This document shows, in pieces, positions 30,065 through 35,061 of a DNA stretch of 35,061 nucleotides. Each line of letters starts with the position of its first letter. The stretch's first letter is position 1. The stretch covers positions 1-35,061 of IMG/VR virus record IMGVR_UViG_3300048904_000182; one strand, 5' to 3'. Made by a program: the position numbers and the translations under genes. The DNA comes from a virus. Under the pieces are notes generated by a model, which made no database searches, was not told the origin of the DNA, and saw only the letters and a program-made list of their open reading frames with translations.

Positions 30065-31299
30065 TGCGGTTCCTGCCGTCGCTGCGCCGCGAGACGCCAC
30101 CCGACAGCGTCGACCAGACGCCGCTGCAGCCGCAGATCTCGGCGTTCTGGGATTCGCTCTGGGGCTCCGGCGCGATGCTCGGCGCACCGTGGTCGCCGCG
30201 GTTGCAGGACCGCGTCTGGACGGCGAACCGCTGCTTGCAGTTGTGCGCGCAGCAGCTGGCGTCGATGCCGCTCAGGTTCTTCGGGGCGGCCTCCGCGTCC
30301 GAGCCGGCGTGGGTCGCGAACCCCGACCCGGTCTGGTTCCCGAACGGGATCGGCGACGCCGTATTCGCGGCGACGTGGTCGATGCTCGGCTGGGGCGACG
30401 CGTTCCTGCTCGTGACGAACCGGTACGCCGACGGGTTCCCGTCGGCGTGGACGGTGCTCGACCCGGCGGTGATGAACGTGCAGCTCGAGGACGGCCGCCG
30501 CGCCTACCGCTCCGGGCAGGTCGACCTGAACCCCGACAACGTGATCCAGATATCGCGTGACCCGCGCGGAGGGCTGCGCGGTACCTCAGCGCTCGCGAGT
30601 TACGCGTCGACCGCCTGGGGGCTGACGACCGCCGGCGAGCTCGGCCGCACGATGACCTCCGGCGGCGGCGTTCCGAACGCCGTGCTCAAGTCGTCGCGGA
30701 AGCTGTCGAAGGATCAGGCGGAGGCGCTGCAGAACCAGTGGATCAACGCGCGGCTGCGCGCCGGCATCGGCGCCCCGGCGGTGCTGCCACCCGAGATCTC
30801 GTTCGAGCAGCTGTCGTTCAACGCCGAAGACCTCGCGCTGCTCGAGCAGCAGTCGTTCGACGCGAAGGTGATCGCCTCCGCGTTCAGCGTGCCGGCGTTC
30901 ATGCTCAACCTCGAGCTCGCGGGCGGGCTGACCTACCAGAACCCGGAAACGCTGTTCGAGGTCTGGTGGCGCTCCGAGCTGCGGCCGTGCGCCGGCCGCG
31001 TGCAGCGAGCCCTGTCGGCGAACTGCCTGCCGCGCGGCTCCTGGGTCGAGTTCGACGCCAGGGCCGTGCTCGCACCAACGTTCCAGGGGCAGGTCGCCAC
31101 CTGGACCCAACTCGTGAAGGAGGGCATCGTGACCAAGAACGAGATGCGCGCAGCGATCCTCCACCTTCCGCCGATCGAGCAGGGCGAGGCGCTCGAGGAC
31201 CTGACCGAGCCGCCGACCGCGGACGCGTCGCCGGCGGACCAGGTGCCGGGCGGTGTCGTGCAGGAACTCCGGCCGACCTCAGGGATGGTGACCGCATGA
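30064..31299 (+). CDS. Portal protein, HK97 type
   Basis: A 411-residue protein. It shows the HK97 portal pattern: helical start, VWTANRCLQLCAQQLASMPL, SMLGWGDAFLLVTNRYADG, VIQISRDPRGGLRGTSALAS, and the AFSVPAFMLNLELAGGLTYQ segment before the crown. It forms the 12-mer ring through which terminase pumps DNA. The C-terminus is acidic and disordered. Coupled to terminase and protease. Confidence 0.92.
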   Translation: MRFLPSLRRETPPDSVDQTPLQPQISAFWDSLWGSGAMLGAPWSPRLQDRVWTANRCLQLCAQQLASMPLRFFGAASASEPAWVANPDPVWFPNGIGDAVFAATWSMLGWGDAFLLVTNRYADGFPSAWTVLDPAVMNVQLEDGRRAYRSGQVDLNPDNVIQISRDPRGGLRGTSALASYASTAWGLTTAGELGRTMTSGGGVPNAVLKSSRKLSKDQAEALQNQWINARLRAGIGAPAVLPPEISFEQLSFNAEDLALLEQQSFDAKVIASAFSVPAFMLNLELAGGLTYQNPETLFEVWWRSELRPCAGRVQRALSANCLPRGSWVEFDARAVLAPTFQGQVATWTQLVKEGIVTKNEMRAAILHLPPIEQGEALEDLTEPPTADASPADQVPGGVVQELRPTSGMVTA

Positions 31300-32081
31300 G
31301 CACGATCGAGACAACCGACGACGTCGCCGTCGAGCGGGTGACGTTCGTACGCAGCTTCGAGCTGCCGCTCGCCGACGCCTGGGACGGCCGCACCTTGGAC
31401 GTGCGCGTCGTCCCGTACAACGTGCCGACGACGGTCGCCGACCCGCCCCGCTTCACCCCGTACCGCGAGTCGTTCCTGCGTGGCGCGTTCGAGAAGCAAC
31501 TGACGACACCGGGCCGCGACCGCGTCTGGCTCAACGTCGAGCACGAACAGGGGTTCCGAGGCGCGATCGGCCGCTCGCTCAAGTTCAGCGACCACGAGGA
31601 CGGGCTGCACGGCTCGTTCGGCGTGCTCGAGAACGCCGACGGCGACAAGGCGCTTAGCCTGATCCGCGACGGGTTCCTGACCGGCCTGTCGCTCGAGTTC
31701 AAGGCGCTCGCCTCACGCCGGCTGAACGGCGTTGTCGAGCGCGTGCGCGCCCAGCTCGACGCGGTCTCGCTCTGCCGGTTCCCCGCTTACGCCGGCGCCG
31801 AGGTGCTCGCCGTGCGCGAGGAACCCGACGAGCTCGAGGAGGCGACGCCGGCATTCGAAGTGGTGCGCTGCGACGCCGTCGACGAGCGGCTGGCCGCGCT
31901 CGGCTTCGAGCCGCTCGAGGGCGGCATGACCGAGGCCGAGCTCGCCGACGCCGCCAGGGCGCTCACCCGCGGCCGACGCAACCCCGAGCGGGCGGCCGAG
32001 GCGCGCAAGCTAATCCGCTACTACAACCAGGCCGGGCTCGACGCGCCGACGAGCCTACGCGCGCTCGGAGGCTCGGCATGA
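31296..32081 (+). CDS. Prohead protease, S78/HK97 type
   Basis: A 261-residue protein. The catalytic His is His83 in LNVEHEQ and the Ser is Ser132 in TGLSLEF, as in herpes/HK97-type proteases. The preceding RESFLRGAFEKQL also fits. The C-terminal 60 residues include a predicted helical region (TEAELADAARALTRGRRNPE). It should cleave the N-terminal scaffold domain of the capsid protein and then itself. Confidence 0.9.
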   Translation: MSTIETTDDVAVERVTFVRSFELPLADAWDGRTLDVRVVPYNVPTTVADPPRFTPYRESFLRGAFEKQLTTPGRDRVWLNVEHEQGFRGAIGRSLKFSDHEDGLHGSFGVLENADGDKALSLIRDGFLTGLSLEFKALASRRLNGVVERVRAQLDAVSLCRFPAYAGAEVLAVREEPDELEEATPAFEVVRCDAVDERLAALGFEPLEGGMTEAELADAARALTRGRRNPERAAEARKLIRYYNQAGLDAPTSLRALGGSA

Positions 32082-32161
32082 GCGAGGTGAACCTCCACAA
32101 CGTCGCGCTCGTCGTCATCGCCGTCGTGCTCGCGATCGCGCTCTTCCACGGCTGGGGGTGA
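32078..32161 (+). CDS. 27-residue membrane peptide between protease and capsid genes
   Basis: Reading from ATG 32078, which overlaps the protease stop, gives MSEVNLHNVALVVIAVVL then AIALFHGWG and a TGA. It is one hydrophobic helix with short ends. Coupling supports translation. No known role; could be a membrane peptide made with head proteins, or simply a spacer reading frame. Confidence 0.5.
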   Translation: MSEVNLHNVALVVIAVVLAIALFHGWG

Positions 32162-32186
32162 CGCCGGCAGACCAGCGCGCTAGCAT
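32158..32186 (+). promoter_or_regulatory. Promoter candidate for major capsid gene
   Basis: GTGACG (32158-32163), 17-base spacer, TAGCAT (32181-32186). Transcription would start near 32193 and give a leader of about 150 bases. The largest gap inside the head genes lies here (32162-32340), which suits an extra promoter for the most abundant protein. The rest of the gap shows no gene. Confidence 0.42.
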
Positions 32187-32340
32187 CAGTTCCCATAGAT
32201 CGGCGCCCCGTGTCGGGCCCCGAGGCGATCACCGCCGACCAGCACTCCGTCGGTCACCGTCGCCAGGAACAGGGCTGAACCATCGACATCACCCGCCGGG
32301 TTCGTGACGAGTGTTTACCGACCCCGTAGGAGGGATGACC

Positions 32341-33597
32341 GTGCCCCCGTTGAGCACAACCCGCATGCGGCTGGAGCGCCTCGGCGACGAGCGCGACCGG
32401 CTGTACGACAAGATCGAGGAGACCCAGAAGATCGCCGAGGGCGAGAAGCGGCCGCACGACGAGCTCGAGCAGAAGCACCTCGGCTCCTGGCGCGAGCAGG
32501 TGCTGGAGATCGAGGAGGAGATCAACGTCCTCGCCGGCGACCTCGAGCGCGCCGAAGGCGCACGCAACGTCTCCGAGCTGCTGCGCGTGAAGCCCGACAC
32601 GGTCGAGCTGCGCGGCGAAGACGGCCCGATCGTCTACCGCACCTTCGCCGCCTACGCGCGCGACGAGCTGATCGTGCGCTTCCCGCTGATCGCCTCCGCA
32701 GCCGCCGGCGACAAGGCGCGGGCGCTGCAGGTGCGCGAGCAGGCGATCGAGCGGCTCGAGCGGGTCCAGAACACGCTCACGTCGGACGTCGCCGGGCTGC
32801 TGCCGCCGACGCACCTCTCGCAGATCATGGACATCATCAACAAGAGCCGGCCGGTCGTCGCGTCGGCGCGGCAGGTCGGGCTGACCAGCGGCCAGTTCAC
32901 CTACCCGCAGATCACGCAGCGGCCGCAGGTGCTCAAGCAGACCGCGGAGAAGACCGAGGCCGGCACCGCGAAGATGATCGCGCCGATGGTCACCGTCTCC
33001 GCCGACACCTACCTCGGCGGCGGCGACATCTCGTGGCAGGCGATCAACTGGTCGACGCCGGACGCGCTCCAGCTCTGGTTCGACCTCGCCGCCGAGGCCT
33101 ACGCGCGGGCGACCGAGACAGCCGCCTGCTCGGAGCTCGGCACCGCCGGCGGCGGCACGATCTCGACGGGCCTCGGCACGACCGGGACGGAGTCGTTCGC
33201 CCAGTGGCGCGCCGCGATCATCGCCGGCGTCGGGTCGATCTACAACACGACCGGCGGCCGGTCGGGCACCGACACGCTCTACCTGGCCGCGCAGCGGTTC
33301 TTCCAGCTCGCCGGGCTCGGCACCGACCAGGTGATGCAGCTGTCGGCGGTCGGGAACCTCGACATCGGCACGATGACCGGCACCTACGCCGGCCTGCGCG
33401 TCGTCGGCTCCTACGGGTTCACGAACGCGAACACGGCGATCGTCGGCGACGGCTCCGCGCTGCTCGCGGCGGAGACACCGGGTGCCCCGGTCGAGATGCG
33501 CGCCGTCGAGCCGGCGATCGGCGGAATGGAGGTCGGCGTGATCGGCGCCTTCAAGGCGAAGGTGTTCGACCCGAACCGGTTCATCCACCTGAGCTGA
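32341..33597 (+). CDS. Major capsid protein, HK97 fold
   Basis: A 418-residue protein. The frame opens at 32311, and an ATG is at 32335, but the strong AGGAGG site (32328-32333) is seven bases before GTG 32341, so I choose that start. Residues 1-100 are a charged coiled coil (LGDERDRLYDKIEETQKIAE, ELEQKHLGSWREQVLE), the delta scaffold domain that the protease removes. The rest is the HK97 core: SQIMDIINKSRPVVASARQV, the EKTEAGTAK segment and the C-terminal GVIGAFKAKVFDP strand. It forms the icosahedral shell. Confidence 0.92.
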   Translation: MPPLSTTRMRLERLGDERDRLYDKIEETQKIAEGEKRPHDELEQKHLGSWREQVLEIEEEINVLAGDLERAEGARNVSELLRVKPDTVELRGEDGPIVYRTFAAYARDELIVRFPLIASAAAGDKARALQVREQAIERLERVQNTLTSDVAGLLPPTHLSQIMDIINKSRPVVASARQVGLTSGQFTYPQITQRPQVLKQTAEKTEAGTAKMIAPMVTVSADTYLGGGDISWQAINWSTPDALQLWFDLAAEAYARATETAACSELGTAGGGTISTGLGTTGTESFAQWRAAIIAGVGSIYNTTGGRSGTDTLYLAAQRFFQLAGLGTDQVMQLSAVGNLDIGTMTGTYAGLRVVGSYGFTNANTAIVGDGSALLAAETPGAPVEMRAVEPAIGGMEVGVIGAFKAKVFDPNRFIHLS

Positions 33598-33992
33598 TGA
33601 GCTACGCCGCCGTCGACGAGCTCGCTCGCATCCTGCGCCTCCGGCAACCGTCGGAGGCGCAGGGGACGGCGCTGCAGCGCGTGCTCGACACCGCCGCCGG
33701 CGAGATCAACCGCGAGATCGGCACGAGCTGGCCGGACGCGACCCTCGCAAGCTTCCCGTTCGCCGGCAGCTACGACCCGAGCGGCGCCTACGTCGACCTG
33801 CCGGACCCGCTCGCCGGCGCGCTCGTCACCGAGGTCAACCTCGAGCGGGCGGTCGAGCACTGGCAGCAGCAGGAGTCGCCGTTCGGCGTCATCGGCCTCG
33901 GCGAGTCGGTGCCGACCGTGACCGCGAAAGACACCTGGGACCGGCACGCGAACAAGCTCGCGCCGCTCAAGCGGTCGTGGGGGATCGCGTGA
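33597..33992 (+). CDS. Head-tail connector protein (gp6-like)
   Basis: A 131-residue protein with ATG overlapping the capsid stop (TGATGA). The N-terminal helices (DELARILRLRQPSEAQGTAL, then LDTAAGEINREIG) fit the gp6/gp15-like connector family that binds under the portal. It ends with a short basic tail (KLAPLKRSWGIA). Position is right for the family. Confidence 0.75.
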   Translation: MSYAAVDELARILRLRQPSEAQGTALQRVLDTAAGEINREIGTSWPDATLASFPFAGSYDPSGAYVDLPDPLAGALVTEVNLERAVEHWQQQESPFGVIGLGESVPTVTAKDTWDRHANKLAPLKRSWGIA

Positions 33993-34450
33993 GCTCGCCG
34001 GCGACGACGAGCATCGAGCAGGCGATGGCCGCGATCGCCGCGCAGCTCGAGCTCGAGCTCTCCCCCGTCATCGACGGGATCCAGGTCGACGGGAAGCTGG
34101 TCTCGAACCCGACGCCGCCCTGCATCGACATCTACCCCGGCGACCCGTTCCTCGAGCGGTCGACGTTCGGGCCCGGCGGCGGCTACGAGGCGCTGTTCAC
34201 GATCCGTGCGCGCGTCACGACCGCCGACCAGCAGGACGGGCAGGCGCTGCTGCTAGAACTGCTGGACCCGCGCGCGCCGGCGTCGCTCCTAGCCGCGCTC
34301 GAGACCGACGCGACGTTCGCCGGGACGGTCGACGATTCGACCGTTGAATCGGTCAGCGGCTTCCTCCCCTATGAAGCGCCGAGCGCCGCCGGCGGCGGCG
34401 TCAGCGGAGCGCTGCTCGGCGCTGAGTGGCGCCTTCGGGTCGCGCTATGA
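33989..34450 (+). CDS. Tail terminator protein
   Basis: A 153-residue protein from GTG 33989, overlapping the connector stop. Its pattern (PPCIDIYPGDPFLERSTFGP, then YEALFTIRARVTTADQQDGQ and LLLELLDPRAP) is that of tail terminators such as lambda gpU-like proteins. It caps the tail tube and joins it to the head. The frame opens slightly upstream (33977) but the overlap favours this start. The stop overlaps the GT4 start. Confidence 0.78.
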   Translation: MSSPATTSIEQAMAAIAAQLELELSPVIDGIQVDGKLVSNPTPPCIDIYPGDPFLERSTFGPGGGYEALFTIRARVTTADQQDGQALLLELLDPRAPASLLAALETDATFAGTVDDSTVESVSGFLPYEAPSAAGGGVSGALLGAEWRLRVAL

Positions 34451-35061
34451 GCCGGCTGCTCTGGCTCGGCAACCCGCCCTGGTCGCCGTCCGGGTACGGC
34501 GAACAGACCGCCCTGTTCGTGCCCCGGCTCGCCGGTCAGGGGCACGACATGGCGGTCCTCTGCAACTACGGGCTGCACGGTCGCGAGACCCGCTGGAACG
34601 GCTTCACCTGCTACCCGAGCGACGGCTACTGGGGCAACCGCAACCTCGGCGTCTTCGCCGACCACTACCGCGCCGACCGGGTCGTCGCGCTCTGCGACGC
34701 CTGGGTGCTCAAACCGGACGTCTGGCCGGAAGGCCTCGAAGCGGCGGTCTGGGCGCCGATCGACCACTGGCCGATCCCGCCACTCGTGCTCGCCGTCCTG
34801 CAGCACGAGCGGATCACCCCGATCGCCATGTCGCGGTTCGGCCACGAGCTGATGACCACGTTCGAGCTCGACGCGCTCTACGTCCCGCACGGCGTCGACA
34901 CCGGCATGTTCCGGCCGCAGCCGGAGCTCCGCGACGCGATCCGCGACGAGCTCGACATCCCCCGCGACGTCTTCCTCGTCGGGATGGTCGGCGCGAACGT
35001 CGGCAACCCGAGCGTGCCGCGGAAGGGATTCCCGCAGGCCTTCCTCGCGTTCAACGAGCTC
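34447..35061 (+). CDS. GT4-type glycosyltransferase, 5' part (gene continues at base 1)
   Basis: The ATG overlaps the stop of the tail terminator gene (ATGA). The frame stays open to the window end and resumes in phase at base 1. Joining at the terminal repeat (34447-34932 plus 1-678) gives a protein of about 387 residues, normal for the family. The N-terminus has the SPSGYG loop that binds the donor in GT-B retaining glycosyltransferases, and a VPHGVD segment lies before the second Rossmann domain. The protein should transfer a sugar from a nucleotide-sugar donor in the cytoplasm. Donor and acceptor cannot be read from sequence. Its place between virion genes suggests it modifies a virion protein (inference). 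Confidence 0.88.
   Translation, partial: MSRLLWLGNPPWSPSGYGEQTALFVPRLAGQGHDMAVLCNYGLHGRETRWNGFTCYPSDGYWGNRNLGVFADHYRADRVVALCDAWVLKPDVWPEGLEAAVWAPIDHWPIPPLVLAVLQHERITPIAMSRFGHELMTTFELDALYVPHGVDTGMFRPQPELRDAIRDELDIPRDVFLVGMVGANVGNPSVPRKGFPQAFLAFNEL
34933..35061. repeat. Terminal direct repeat, right copy (circular overlap)
   Basis: Second copy of the 129-base repeat at the start of the window. The one mismatch changes Val to Ile in the glycosyltransferase (gtc versus atc), a conservative change that could be population variation or a sequencing error. Confidence 0.93.

Overview
The window is the complete circular genome of a temperate, siphovirus-like phage of a high-GC, probably actinobacterial, host. 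The first 129 bases recur as the last 129 bases (one mismatch, position 7 versus 34939). The reading frame of one glycosyltransferase gene runs across that junction, so the unit is a circle or circularly permuted molecule of about 34,932 bp. The host assignment rests on the strongly G/C-ending codon use, frequent GTG starts, almost universal ATGA/GTGA/TGATG start-stop overlaps, and HK97-type virion genes of the kind seen in actinophages. No host sequence is present, so this is inference. A tRNA-Sec-like sequence at the probable attP suggests a host with a selenocysteine tRNA gene.

Structural and lysis genes (27.8 kb, through the junction, to 12.0 kb, all + strand): HNH endonuclease, small and large terminase, portal, prohead protease, a 27-residue membrane peptide, major capsid protein, head-tail connector and tail terminator. 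Two glycosyltransferases come next, spanning the ends of the window. Then come the major tail protein, an HK97 gp10-like protein, tail assembly chaperones with a -1 frameshift site, tape measure, tail tip protein, a LamG-like minor tail protein and three small tail tip or fibre proteins. A CHAP endolysin and two overlapping single-span membrane proteins (holin candidates) close the block.

Lysogeny region (12.0-18.4 kb): a minus-strand group encodes a ParB-domain regulator, a companion protein and, after a gap, a previously hidden 42-residue membrane protein overlapping a secreted cysteine-containing protein. A minus-strand XRE repressor faces a divergent Cro-like gene across only 18 bp. Near-consensus promoters there overlap head-on, with a palindrome and direct repeats as operator candidates. 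Excisionase and tyrosine integrase are translationally coupled. About 1.1 kb after integrase, a 484-bp gap carries the 5' half of a tRNA-Sec (UCA anticodon) and three tandem decamers, together a candidate attP.

Early region (18.4-28.0 kb, + strand): many very short coupled genes, several with zinc-ribbon cysteine pairs, and a membrane-anchored transglycosylase-like protein. These are followed by a PD-(D/E)XK exonuclease, a RecT-type annealing protein, a replication initiator-like gene whose own sequence holds palindromic repeats resembling an origin, and a RusA resolvase. A collagen-like fibre protein, a SAM methyltransferase and two small proteins lead into the packaging genes.

The most interesting points are the internal initiator-gene origin, the tRNA-Sec attP, the face-to-face immunity promoters, the hidden membrane/secreted protein pair, and the glycosyltransferase plus methyltransferase set that may decorate the virion.
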